Part shown: piece by piece, positions 1 to 7,267 of the stretch
Numbering within the stretch: the stretch's first letter is position 1
Layout of the letters: every line of letters starts with the position of its first letter
Source: DRGT01 sp022567895
GTDB lineage: Archaea > Thermoproteota > Nitrososphaeria > Nitrososphaerales > Nitrosopumilaceae
Length of the DNA stretch: 17,855 nucleotides
Assembly (NCBI GenBank): GCA_022567895.1
Contig: JADFGC010000023.1
Coordinates: 1 to 17,855, forward strand
Reading direction: 5' to 3'
Position numbers and translations under genes: made by a program
The notes under the pieces: model-generated
What the model saw: only the letters and a program-made list of their open reading frames with translations
The model's database searches: none
What the model was told of the DNA's origin: nothing

Positions 1-144
1 AACAAAATGTTAGGAGGGATGGGAGGTATGCAAAGTGGAGTTACTTCAATCAAACTTGATATGCATGAATACAAACAGATGAATCTTGCAGTTGGTGATA
101 AGGTCTTTGTAGAGCTTACAAAAGCTGAAAGTCTTGGCGTATAA
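1..144 (+). CDS. C-terminal end of an unidentified protein (5' truncated by the window edge)
   Basis: Reading frame 1 is open from the first base to a TAA at 142-144, giving 47 residues that end in KAESLGV. A Gly/Met-rich linker (LGGMGGM) is followed by a compact segment with alternating hydrophobic residues (SIKLDMHEY, VGDKVFVELTKAE). That segment could form a beta-hairpin or small beta-barrel ending, with a VGDKV turn. The start lies outside the window. The stop is one base from the convergent stop of the transaldolase gene, so this is a real gene end and not a chance frame. I do not recognise the family and assign no function. Confidence 0.6.
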   Translation, partial: NKMLGGMGGMQSGVTSIKLDMHEYKQMNLAVGDKVFVELTKAESLGV

Positions 145-145
145 T

Positions 146-811
146 CTAAATTCTAATGTTTGGATCTTCGGCTTTAAGCTTTTCCCAGTCTGCTAAGAAA
201 TTTTTCAAACCAATATCAGTTAGTTGATGCTTTAACATTTTTTCTAAAACAGATGCCGGTAATGTAACAACATCTGCACCAATCTTTGCAGCATCCACTA
301 CATGCATTGGATGTCTAATACTTGCAACTAGTATTTGAGTTCCAAAATTATAATTTGAAAAAATTTGTTTAATCTCTTTAATCAAAAGCATTCCATCTTT
401 TCCAACGTCATCTAGTCTTCCAATAAATGGACTGACATACTTTGCACCTGCTTTTGCTGCTAAAAGTGCTTGGTTTGGTGAGAAAACAAGTGTGACATTA
501 ACTGGAATTCCTTCAGCTGTCAAAGCTTTGCATGCTTTAAGACCATCTGCTGTCATTGGACATTTTACAACAACATTTTCACCATACTTACGAAGTCTGC
601 GACCTTCTTCCATCATTCCATCATATTCTGTTGCAACAACTTCAAGACTTACATCACCTTTAATGATGCTAACAATCTCTTCCATTGTTTTGTGAGGATC
701 ACCGCCTTCTTTTGATAACAAAGATGGATTTGTTGTGATGCCATCTAGCAATCCCATGTCATTATACATCTTGATAGATTCAAGATTAGCAGTGTCTAGG
801 AAAATTTTCAT
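146..811 (-). CDS. tal: Transaldolase of the small TalC/fructose-6-phosphate aldolase-like family
   Basis: Predicted cytosolic class I aldolase of 221 residues. It would transfer a dihydroxyacetone unit between sugar phosphates in the non-oxidative pentose phosphate pathway. Visible family marks are FLDTANL at the N-terminus (residues 4-10), GITTNPSLL (24-32), VVKCPMT with the Schiff-base lysine at about residue 83, YVSPFIGRLDD (125-135) and ASIRHP (163-168). The length matches the short TalC/FSA branch rather than the 310-residue TalB branch. Family members are either transaldolases or fructose-6-phosphate aldolases. Being the last gene after two transketolase halves favours transaldolase. 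The ATG overlaps the TGA of the transketolase C-half gene by 4 bases (ATGA), which implies translational coupling. The stop is one base from the convergent gene on the left. Confidence 0.93.
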   Translation of the reverse strand: MKIFLDTANLESIKMYNDMGLLDGITTNPSLLSKEGGDPHKTMEEIVSIIKGDVSLEVVATEYDGMMEEGRRLRKYGENVVVKCPMTADGLKACKALTAEGIPVNVTLVFSPNQALLAAKAGAKYVSPFIGRLDDVGKDGMLLIKEIKQIFSNYNFGTQILVASIRHPMHVVDAAKIGADVVTLPASVLEKMLKHQLTDIGLKNFLADWEKLKAEDPNIRI

Positions 812-1788
812 GATGTCTTACTCCTTACCTCTTTCACCGTCTTTGCTATATTAATAGATGATATTCCATGCTTTTCAAACAAAAGTGGAATTTCTTTGTC
901 TCTGCACGATTCACCAAACATGTCTTGTGCACCAATACGCTTGATTGGGACCGGATAGCGTTCAGAAACTACTTCAGCAACTGCAGAACCCATTCCTCCC
1001 AAAATGTTGTGTTCTTCACATGTTACAATAGATCCTGTTTCTCTTGCAGCCTTTTCCAAAAGTTCTGCATCAATTGGTTTTATTGAAAACATATCAATTA
1101 CTCTGCAAGAAATTCCTTCTTGCTTTAGTGATTCTGCAGCTTCAAGTGCCATCTTTACTGTAATTCCACAAGCAGCAATTGTACAATCAGAACCATCAGC
1201 TAGTGTGATGCCTTTACCAATTGTAAATTCTTGTGAATCTTGATGAATTACAGGTGTCTTTGTGCGTGCCATTCTCATGTAAAATGGACCATACTGTTGT
1301 GAAATAATCCATGTAAGTTTTTTCACAGCAATGGTGTCTGCCGGAATTAAAACTTTCATATTTGGAATTGCACGCAGTATAGCAATGTCTTCAATTTGTT
1401 GATGAGAACCGCCATCTGCACCAACAGATAATCCTCCATGAGATACTACAAGTTTTACATCTAGTCCCATTTTGTCTCCGCGAGATGGATATGCGATTGC
1501 ATTTCTAATTTGATCAACAGCCCTTCCTGGAAGAAAAATAGCATATGTGCTTGCAAAAGAGGTCTTTCCACTCATTGCAAGTCCTGCAGCTACTGAAACA
1601 AGGTTTGCTTCTGCAATTCCAACATTGAAAAATCTATTTGGAAATTCTTTTCCAAATCCTGCAGTTTTTAGTGAATCGGTTGTATCTGCACCTAAAACAA
1701 CAACATTTGGATTTTCTTTTCCAATTTCTATCAGAGTTTTACCATATTCTGTTCTCATGTCAGTCATTTGTGGTTCAACTGTTGTCAA
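808..1788 (-). CDS. tktB: Transketolase, C-terminal (pyrimidine-binding) subunit
   Basis: 326 residues covering the pyrimidine-binding and C-terminal domains of a split transketolase. It would pair with the N-terminal subunit encoded just upstream to make the thiamine diphosphate enzyme that moves two-carbon units between sugar phosphates. Typical stretches are MRTEYGKTLIEIG at the start, VVVLGADTTDS (30-40), FFNVGIAEANLVSVAAGLA with the glutamate expected to activate the cofactor, and SHGGLSVGADGGSHQQIED in the middle. Split transketolases are usual in archaea. The start ATG overlaps the stop of the upstream fusion gene by 4 bases, and its own stop overlaps the transaldolase start by 4 bases, so the three are one operon. 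Confidence 0.94.
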   Translation of the reverse strand: MTTVEPQMTDMRTEYGKTLIEIGKENPNVVVLGADTTDSLKTAGFGKEFPNRFFNVGIAEANLVSVAAGLAMSGKTSFASTYAIFLPGRAVDQIRNAIAYPSRGDKMGLDVKLVVSHGGLSVGADGGSHQQIEDIAILRAIPNMKVLIPADTIAVKKLTWIISQQYGPFYMRMARTKTPVIHQDSQEFTIGKGITLADGSDCTIAACGITVKMALEAAESLKQEGISCRVIDMFSIKPIDAELLEKAARETGSIVTCEEHNILGGMGSAVAEVVSERYPVPIKRIGAQDMFGESCRDKEIPLLFEKHGISSINIAKTVKEVRSKTS

Positions 1789-3452
1789 ATGTATCCTGCC
1801 TCCTTTGCCATTTTGATCAATTGATCCTTTTTGTCACCAATTTGATGCAAGTCAATCCATTTGTTTACAAGTTCAGCTCCTCCAAGCTCATTTGCTTTGT
1901 TTACAAGTGCTTGTCTTCTGGCTTTCAAAGTAACATCTCTAAATTCTCTAATTACTCCTCTAACATCATTTTGTCCAATTATTGCACTTCCACCAACAAA
2001 TGCTCGTGCACCATCTGTAAAACAAGAGCCGATGTTTTCTAGTGTCACGCCTCCATCAGCCTCAACATAGCCTTGGAATTTGTTCTCATTCAGAGTCTTC
2101 ATTACTCTGGTCATTTTTTCATGTGTTGCTTCAATGTATTTTTGACCAGACTTACCAGGTACAACTGACATTACAATTAGTTGTTCAAGTGTTGGTAAAA
2201 ATTTCAAAGACCATTCAGGAAGATCAGTATCTGGATTAATTGCAAGACCAACACCAACTCCGTTTTGTTTTAGTGAATCATGAATTTCACCAAAGCTTGA
2301 TTCATCACAAACTTCTGTATGAACTGTAATGATGTCACTCCCAGCCTCCATGTAATCTTTGACGTGTTTTACTGGTTCGTTAATCATCAAATGAGTATCA
2401 AAAGGAATTACTGTTAACGGTCTTAGCTCACGAATTTTGTTATGATCAAATGTTGTGTTTGGGACAAACTGGCCATCCATTACATCAAGATGTATGTAAT
2501 CTGCTCTTCCGTTAACGCATCGCTTTACTTCATTTGCCAAGTTTGTCATATCACCAGCAATTATTGATGGTGCAATCATGAACTGACTATCAAGTTCTAG
2601 ATCAATTATTGGTGCAATCTCAGGCTTTGGTGCTAGTCCATGCCACTTTGGATTGTCTTCCATGTGTTCAACTGCTTTGCCTTTGATCGTTCTTGCGATA
2701 ATCATTGTAGGAACTCCTTTTGTCGAGATTGCTTTTGATACAGCATCGTTGATTTGTTCAATTCTATGTCCATCAATCTCAATTACATTCCAACCAAATG
2801 CACGCCACTTGTCACCAATTTTCCATCTTGATGCATCTTTCCACATTTCAGAAAGATCATCACCCACTAGCTCTTCATCAAGTGGCATTATTTTTTCAGT
2901 GTAGGAATCTTGTTGAATGAAATTTCTATCTAAAATTGCAGTAAGATTATCAACTTTGTATTTTGCAGCAGTCATTGCTGCTTCCCAAACTTGACCTTCA
3001 TCTGATTCTCCATCTCCAATTATTGTAAAGATGTGATGGTTTTTTCCATCAATTTTTGCAGCAAGTGCAGCACCGATAGAAAATGATAAGCCTATTCCTA
3101 ATGAACCTCCACAAAATTCTACGCCAGGACATTTCAAATCAGGATGACCTTGCAGTCTGCTTCCAAACTTTCTTAGAGTTTCAATCTCTGATTCATCAAA
3201 ATATCCAGCTACTGCCAAGTTTGAGTAAAGTCCTGGTGATGCATGTCCCTTTGATAAAACTAATCTATCACGTTCTTCCCAAAGTGGATTTTTTGGATCA
3301 TAGTGCAAATAGTTGTTAAACAAAACTCCCATTATTTCGGCCATAGAAAATGAACCCCCTGGATGTCCAGAAGCCGCAGCTGTTGTGCCTTTGATAACTA
3401 ATTTTCTTGCCTTGCGCACGTGTTTTTTAATTTTGTAATAATTTAGTCCCAT
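1785..3452 (-). CDS. Fusion protein: transketolase N-terminal subunit plus ribulose-phosphate 3-epimerase
   Basis: 555 residues with two enzymes in one frame. Residues 1 to about 275 are the thiamine diphosphate-binding half of transketolase: SGHPGG (28-33), SKGHASPGLY (67-76), the cofactor motif GDGESDEG (146-153) ending at Asn177 in LDRN, and IKGKA (256-260). Residues about 292-510 are a ribulose-5-phosphate 3-epimerase barrel: MIAPSIIAGD (292-301), HLDVMDGQFVPN (321-332) with the metal-binding His/Asp, THLMI (353-357), SVVPGKSGQ (429-437), EADGGV with Asp466 (464-469) and GGSAI (487-491). A further 45-residue basic tail is unassigned. The epimerase would make xylulose 5-phosphate, a transketolase substrate. 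The internal Met292 (codon at 2577-2579) has no Shine-Dalgarno-like sequence before it, so separate initiation is not supported. A GGGGGAGA lies just before the ATG at 3450-3452. Confidence 0.93.
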   Translation of the reverse strand: MGLNYYKIKKHVRKARKLVIKGTTAAASGHPGGSFSMAEIMGVLFNNYLHYDPKNPLWEERDRLVLSKGHASPGLYSNLAVAGYFDESEIETLRKFGSRLQGHPDLKCPGVEFCGGSLGIGLSFSIGAALAAKIDGKNHHIFTIIGDGESDEGQVWEAAMTAAKYKVDNLTAILDRNFIQQDSYTEKIMPLDEELVGDDLSEMWKDASRWKIGDKWRAFGWNVIEIDGHRIEQINDAVSKAISTKGVPTMIIARTIKGKAVEHMEDNPKWHGLAPKPEIAPIIDLELDSQFMIAPSIIAGDMTNLANEVKRCVNGRADYIHLDVMDGQFVPNTTFDHNKIRELRPLTVIPFDTHLMINEPVKHVKDYMEAGSDIITVHTEVCDESSFGEIHDSLKQNGVGVGLAINPDTDLPEWSLKFLPTLEQLIVMSVVPGKSGQKYIEATHEKMTRVMKTLNENKFQGYVEADGGVTLENIGSCFTDGARAFVGGSAIIGQNDVRGVIREFRDVTLKARRQALVNKANELGGAELVNKWIDLHQIGDKKDQLIKMAKEAGYI

Positions 3453-3460
3453 TCGGCTTC

Positions 3461-3468
3461 TCTCCCCC
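3461..3468 (-). promoter_or_regulatory. Strong Shine-Dalgarno of the pentose phosphate operon
   Basis: On the minus strand GGGGGAGA precedes the ATG at 3452 with about nine bases between the GGAG core and the start. Most other first genes here lack such a motif and have a TATA box about 26 bases before the start codon instead. This operon is therefore likely to have a real 5' leader. Confidence 0.6.
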
Positions 3469-3512
3469 TAAGAATTAATAAAAATCTACTTCTGTAGAAT
3501 CTAATTTTTGAT

Positions 3513-3529
3513 CAAGTTTAAAGAACTTG
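3513..3529. repeat. Short inverted repeat in the gap between the beta-helix gene and the pentose phosphate operon
   Basis: CAAGTT-TAAAG-AACTTG forms a six-base-pair perfect stem with a five-base loop. It lies about 60 bases before the transketolase fusion gene and about 95 bases after the stop of the beta-helix gene, both on the minus strand. It could be an operator for the operon or a hairpin at the end of the upstream transcript. The sequence alone does not decide. Apart from this and the Shine-Dalgarno, the gap 3453-3621 shows only AT-rich DNA. Confidence 0.4.
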
Positions 3530-3621
3530 GTTGAAATTTCATTAAACTAGATTTTGTAGAGCTTCATATTTTGATTTGATTTGGATCTGTGAAATTCGTA
3601 TCAATTTTTATGGAAAAATCT

Positions 3622-5931
3622 CTAGTTGCCTTTACCTTTGCCGCTGTTACCGCCGCCTTTGCCGCTGTTACCGCCGCCTTTGCCGCTGTTACCGCCGCCT
3701 TTGCCGCTGTTACCGTTGCTGTTATGGTTACCGTTACCTTCGCTATTTCCTTCCCCATTATCAGAATTACCTTTTCCTGAATTATTCTCATGATTTTCTT
3801 CTACTTTTTCGTCAGCCCACTTTTGTATATCTTTTAGCAATTCAGGCGTTATCTTTTCACCATCAGATTTAGCCGTAAAAATTAAAGTCTGTTTTAGTAA
3901 ACTGAACTCAAATGCTTTAAGAGCTTCAAGCCTTTTGTTATCTGATTCAAATTTGAGTTTTTCAATGCCTATTTGATTTTTAATTTTTTGAAGTTTTTCT
4001 TGTGTTTTAACAAACTGTATTGCTGATTGTATTTTATTTATGATTTGTTCATCTTTCTCAGCTTTGTTAATTTGTATTTGTATTTTGATTGCAGCCTTGT
4101 CTAGTTCGTGGAGAATGATTTTTTCTGAAACTGCTTGAGTTTTTCCATAGAATGCTTTTACATCTTTATTAAATTGTTTAAATGCTGATTGGAATGCTTT
4201 TTTGGTAGTTTTATCTTCATGTGTAAATAGTTCGTGTAATTGTGCTGCTTGAGAAATTGCTTCCCCCACATTTGAATCAGAATTCATATTAATACGTACA
4301 TTTCTCATAAATTCAATTGTTACATTCAATGTTTCATTATCTGTTAGAAATTTATCCGAAAATTGAATTTCTAGTTCATAATCTTCACAAGTTCCTATGT
4401 GATCACCATGAGCTAGATGAACATCATGTGCACTAAATGAAACTAGAATTTCTTCTGGATTTTCTGTATTTCCAGGTGGCATATGACAAATTACAACTGG
4501 TGTATCTTCATTAACTATAGATGAATCATTAACCGGTATAATTTCTGGTTCAGGTTCTGGTTCGGAGTTTGTACAATGGGTAGCTTCAGGTATTACAAGT
4601 GAGTCCACGTCAGGAATTGTTGGAGAATTAACTGACCAGCCATCTGGTATGGTCCAGGCAAAATTATCTTGTGTCTCAAATGAGACAAAAGGTACATCAC
4701 AGATGTTGTTACTATCTATATCGTTACATCCTTCAGATGCGTCATCAAAATTATCCCAATAATTTCCTCCTATTGGCAAATCAAGATTGAAGATATTGCT
4801 TCCACTGATATCGCTAACTACGCCTAAAATCATCCCATTTTCCATGACATAGGACCAAATTCTACCCTGATTTGAATTGGAGATAAAGTTGTTATTGTAT
4901 ATCTTGTTGTTAGTGCTTTCACGGATGTTAAATGGGGATTCATTATTTGATATTGTATTATAACTGAAAGTATTATCGTGCGAATTAGTAAAGTGCAATG
5001 CGGTTGCACCTGTTATAATTGATGATTCTAAAAGTTGATTTTTATGATTAGATATTACGTTTCCAGTAATGGCATTATCATTGGAATTTAGGAGACGAAT
5101 TCCCCACATGTGAGAAGAGTCTACATTGTTTTTACTAATAGTATTTCCATCAGATTCCCAGATCATGATTCCAGTAACTCCAATGGAGTACAGGCTATTA
5201 CAATTGCTGCATGACTCTACAGTATTTTTAATTAAAGTATTTCCGCTGGAACCAAAAAGCAATATTGCTTCATTTCCACTAACTGTGTTTTCAATTAGAA
5301 AATTATCATTAGAACTACTAATAGAGATTCCACGATTACTTTGACCTTCTGAAATGCCTGCAGTATTTCCAGTCAGAACAGTACCATGGGAGTTGGAAAT
5401 ATTTATTCCATCATCCGAGTTATCGTTTGCAGTATTTCCAGTTAGAGTAACTCCGGAAGAATAGGCAATCACAATACCATCAGTGCCAGAATTAGCAGTA
5501 TTTCCAGTCAAAGTAACAACGCAAGAATTGCTAACGTGTATTCCAGTATCAGCGTTTGTTACAAAATTGTTAATGAGTGAAGTATCGCTAGCAGTAACAG
5601 CAATTCCAGTTCTGAAATCTGAGATTTTTAGGTTCTTTACAGTAACCCCTGTTGTTCCGTGAACATCAACACCAATGTTTTGAAATTGTTGAAGAGAAAG
5701 AAGGCTAGTTATTGTATGTCCATTACCATCAAGAGTTATTCCATCTGCAATAATTCTAAAACAAATTTCTGAAGAAGTAAGATCATAATTTAAGACATAA
5801 GTTGTTCCTGGAATGTCTAAAGTGTCACATCTAGATAATGAAGTATCTGCATATACATCAGTAATCATTGATGGAATCAAAAATGCTAAAGCTACAATTA
5901 TACCACTAATTAGATACCTGACTCTACCCAT
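3622..5931 (-). CDS. Secreted parallel beta-helix (NosD/CASH-like) surface protein with Gly/Lys/Asn repeat tail
   Basis: 769 residues. An N-terminal signal (Arg3/Arg5, hydrophobic 8-24, possible cleavage near VYADT 26-30) indicates export. Residues about 40-420 are a right-handed beta-helix of degenerate NTxxxN-type rungs, such as LTGNTANS and LTGNTAND, ending in the NosD-family mark GGNYWDNFDD (388-397). A Pro/Glu spacer (EPEPEPE, 457-463) follows. Next is a Cys/His motif running from ICHMPPGN (481-488) to AHLAHGD-type VHLAHGD (504-510) and Cys515. Residues about 555-715 are charged and predicted helical or coiled coil. The tail from 718 is Gly/Asn/Ser/Lys-rich and ends in seven-residue GKGGGNS repeats. 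NosD-like helices occur in carbohydrate-active or metal-binding exported proteins. No catalytic residues can be assigned, and a role in the cell envelope or adhesion is inference. Confidence 0.85.
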   Translation of the reverse strand: MGRVRYLISGIIVALAFLIPSMITDVYADTSLSRCDTLDIPGTTYVLNYDLTSSEICFRIIADGITLDGNGHTITSLLSLQQFQNIGVDVHGTTGVTVKNLKISDFRTGIAVTASDTSLINNFVTNADTGIHVSNSCVVTLTGNTANSGTDGIVIAYSSGVTLTGNTANDNSDDGINISNSHGTVLTGNTAGISEGQSNRGISISSSNDNFLIENTVSGNEAILLFGSSGNTLIKNTVESCSNCNSLYSIGVTGIMIWESDGNTISKNNVDSSHMWGIRLLNSNDNAITGNVISNHKNQLLESSIITGATALHFTNSHDNTFSYNTISNNESPFNIRESTNNKIYNNNFISNSNQGRIWSYVMENGMILGVVSDISGSNIFNLDLPIGGNYWDNFDDASEGCNDIDSNNICDVPFVSFETQDNFAWTIPDGWSVNSPTIPDVDSLVIPEATHCTNSEPEPEPEIIPVNDSSIVNEDTPVVICHMPPGNTENPEEILVSFSAHDVHLAHGDHIGTCEDYELEIQFSDKFLTDNETLNVTIEFMRNVRINMNSDSNVGEAISQAAQLHELFTHEDKTTKKAFQSAFKQFNKDVKAFYGKTQAVSEKIILHELDKAAIKIQIQINKAEKDEQIINKIQSAIQFVKTQEKLQKIKNQIGIEKLKFESDNKRLEALKAFEFSLLKQTLIFTAKSDGEKITPELLKDIQKWADEKVEENHENNSGKGNSDNGEGNSEGNGNHNSNGNSGKGGGNSGKGGGNSGKGGGNSGKGKGN
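3640..3717 (-). repeat. 21-base tandem repeat coding the GKGGGNS tail
   Basis: The plus-strand unit GCCGCTGTTACCGCCGCCTTT occurs three times without mismatch (3640-3660, 3661-3681, 3682-3702). A partial copy follows (3703 to about 3717). It is in frame with the beta-helix protein gene and encodes seven residues per unit. The unit is far richer in G+C than its surroundings. Identical copies at DNA level point to recent expansion or repeat-driven homogenisation, and copy number is likely to vary between strains. Confidence 0.9.
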
Positions 5932-5956
5932 TTGTGACTACTTTTCAAAAAAATTT

Positions 5957-5966
5957 TACTTATAGT
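5957..5966 (-). promoter_or_regulatory. TATA box of the beta-helix protein gene
   Basis: Minus-strand ACTATAAGTA lies about 30 bases before the ATG at 5931. That predicts a transcript with almost no leader. Other first genes in the window show the same spacing. Confidence 0.5.
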
Positions 5967-5989
5967 TAGTTAATTGTCATATGATTTTG

Positions 5990-6067
5990 TTACATTTTTC
6001 GAAAAATTCGAACCTAAAATTTTGAGTGTAATATTTTCGTGTTACAATAGTAGTCTTACAAATGTAA
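5990..6067. promoter_or_regulatory. Cluster of five TTACA/TGTAA half-sites in a divergent intergenic region
   Basis: TTACA or its complement TGTAA occurs at 5990-5994, 6027-6031, 6042-6046, 6056-6060 and 6063-6067. The second and third form TGTAA-N10-TTACA, and the last two form TTACA-N2-TGTAA. Within the cluster, 5998-6012 is TTCGAA-AAA-TTCGAA, two palindromes three bases apart. The cluster lies between the divergent beta-helix and DCC-protein genes, upstream of both TATA-like elements. It resembles a regulator-binding region. No regulator is identified. Confidence 0.4.
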
Positions 6068-6143
6068 AATTTTATTCCTAAACATCAATTTTTGACATTA
6101 GTTCCTTCTGAAAATTTTAATCTGATTGGAGAGTATCGAATGT

Positions 6144-6539
6144 ATGGACTTGAAAGGTATAGTGCCACTTGTAATTTATGATAACCAGTGTTATCTTTGC
6201 ACAAAATTTGCCAAAGTTGTAAACTTTCTTGCTAGAGGAAAACTACTTCTTGTTGGTCATTATTCTTCGCTTGGGGAAAAACTTCGAAATGAGATTTTAG
6301 ATTCAAGCGCTCTTGAGATGTTTTGGTTTGTTGACGAAAAGACAGCTTATGGAGGAAGAGCTGCACTTGGACCTTTGTTTAATGCTATTTTATCCTCAAA
6401 AGGTTCAAAAGAAAATGCTGTCAGTGTTGAAGAAGCTTGTGATACAGGATGCAAAACCGCAAAGGCAGTTTTTATTCGCTCTGCAAGTTTGCTTTCAAAT
6501 AGCAAGAAGATAAAATTAGGTCCTAAGGCTTCTAGTTAG
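6144..6539 (+). CDS. DCC/DUF393-family thiol-disulfide oxidoreductase-like protein
   Basis: 131 residues from the ATG at 6144. The opening VIYDNQCYLC (residues 10-19) is the family mark, a short strand followed by D-x-x-C-x-x-C and a helix (KFAKVVNFLA). Later segments (LLVGHYSSLG, FWFVDEKTAYGGRAAL, LFNAIL) also follow the DUF393 layout. The family is predicted to be thioredoxin-like and redox active, but substrates are not established. A second pair (ACDTGC) near residue 100 could bind metal or form a disulfide. An in-frame TTG at 6126 would add six residues. The ATG is preferred because AAAATTTTAA at 6111-6120 lies about 26 bases before it, giving a leaderless start. The 3' end overlaps the convergent gene by 8 bases. 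Confidence 0.8.
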   Translation: MDLKGIVPLVIYDNQCYLCTKFAKVVNFLARGKLLLVGHYSSLGEKLRNEILDSSALEMFWFVDEKTAYGGRAALGPLFNAILSSKGSKENAVSVEEACDTGCKTAKAVFIRSASLLSNSKKIKLGPKASS

Positions 6540-6948
6540 AAGTTTTCATGTCCCATTCAGAAAATAGTTTTGAGTCACCAAATATTTCGCATATTTTTTC
6601 TGCAAGTTTTTCAATACTTACATTTGGTTCAGCAGATACGAGTAACAAATGTTTGCTAATTGGGAACGGAAAACTAACCAAAACAACTTTGTCTCGTCTG
6701 CATGCTACGTAATTTAGTTCTCCAAGTGTTCCCTTGTGTTCATGACGCAAGGAAATTTCGATTACCCTGTCCAAAAACCGATTGAATTTTTCTTTGTCTT
6801 TTTCTAGTGGTGAAACTCCGGGTTTGAAACCACCAGCAAGTAATTTTCCTGATTCATCGATAATTCCTGCAAAACGGACTCCTTCTTCCCCCATGACGTC
6901 CTTGCATCGTACCTCGTAGACTCTGTATTCGCTTATTTCTTCTGCCAT
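6532..6948 (-). CDS. Conserved thaumarchaeal protein, DUF6659-like
   Basis: 138 residues from the ATG at 6946-6948. The order of segments is VRFAGIIDESGKLLAGG (a strand-turn-strand), a helical FNRFLDRVIEISLRHEH, LNYVACRRDKVVLVSFPF, then KHLLLVSAEP and a final helix. This resembles, from memory, the thaumarchaeal family DUF6659, whose fold recalls profilin/roadblock-type small domains. That is recollection plus pattern, not a search result. A TTG at 6985-6987 would extend it by 13 residues. The ATG is preferred because TTTATTTA on the minus strand at about 6970-6978 sits 26 bases upstream. No transmembrane segment or catalytic motif is visible. The function is unknown. Confidence 0.7.
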   Translation of the reverse strand: MAEEISEYRVYEVRCKDVMGEEGVRFAGIIDESGKLLAGGFKPGVSPLEKDKEKFNRFLDRVIEISLRHEHKGTLGELNYVACRRDKVVLVSFPFPISKHLLLVSAEPNVSIEKLAEKICEIFGDSKLFSEWDMKTSN

Positions 6949-6989
6949 ACCATTCTTTCTCAATTTAAGTAAATAAAGATGAGTCAAGT

Positions 6990-7169
6990 CTAGTATAATT
7001 CTGACAATTTTTTTCTTGAAAACTTGACTTTTCTTTTCTTTCTTTCTATTATTAGATAATAGCTAATTATTTCATAGATTTTTTCTTCTGCTGTAAGACC
7101 ATCCCCATTTGAGATTTGAAGAAAATCAACATAGTCTTTTGCATTTAATTTTATGACAATTTTTCTCAA
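6990..7169 (-). CDS. Small ribbon-helix-helix-like protein
   Basis: 59 residues from a TTG at 7167-7169 to a TAG at 6990-6992. The start RKIVIKLNAKDYVDFLQIS is strand-like. It is followed by GLTAEEKIYEIISYYLIIER, a regular amphipathic helix, and a very basic end (KKRKVKFSRKK). Strand, helix, helix with a basic tail is the shape of small CopG/MetJ-type DNA-binding proteins, but no key residue proves this. The support for a real gene is the protein-like composition and a TATA-like ATTTTATCAA on the minus strand (7189-7198), 25 bases before the TTG. That spacing fits a leaderless transcript. An upstream in-frame TAG blocks further extension. It ends two bases before the TTG alternative start of the DUF6659-like gene, so the two may be co-transcribed. 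Confidence 0.45.
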   Translation of the reverse strand: MRKIVIKLNAKDYVDFLQISNGDGLTAEEKIYEIISYYLIIERKKRKVKFSRKKLSELY

Positions 7170-7267
7170 CGGAAAACAGGGCTATTCATTGATAAAATCG
7201 GATCATTGCAAACATAATCATGTACTAGTCAGCTAAATCTTAATTCTACAATCATAAAGTCAGAACT

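Noticed and set aside
1638..2042. 134-codon plus-strand frame
   Set aside because: It lies opposite two well-identified transketolase genes and its translation is Phe/Leu/Ser-rich low-complexity sequence, typical of an antisense shadow.
2577..2579. Internal ATG (Met292) as a separate start of the epimerase
   Set aside because: No Shine-Dalgarno-like sequence or promoter element precedes it, so independent translation is unsupported.
3640..3717. Repeat array considered as CRISPR
   Set aside because: The units are directly adjacent with no spacers, and they are in frame inside a coding sequence.
3564..3791. Alternative minus-strand frame with repeated VTAAKAA units, and matching plus-strand frames over the same bases
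   Set aside because: These are out-of-frame readings of the 21-base repeat that codes the GKGGGNS tail. The frame of the beta-helix protein has a signal peptide and domains and continues through the repeat.
6949..6987. TTG start giving a 13-residue extension of the DUF6659-like gene
   Set aside because: The extension covers the likely TATA box of the downstream ATG. It remains possible if the gene is translated from a transcript that includes the RHH-like gene.
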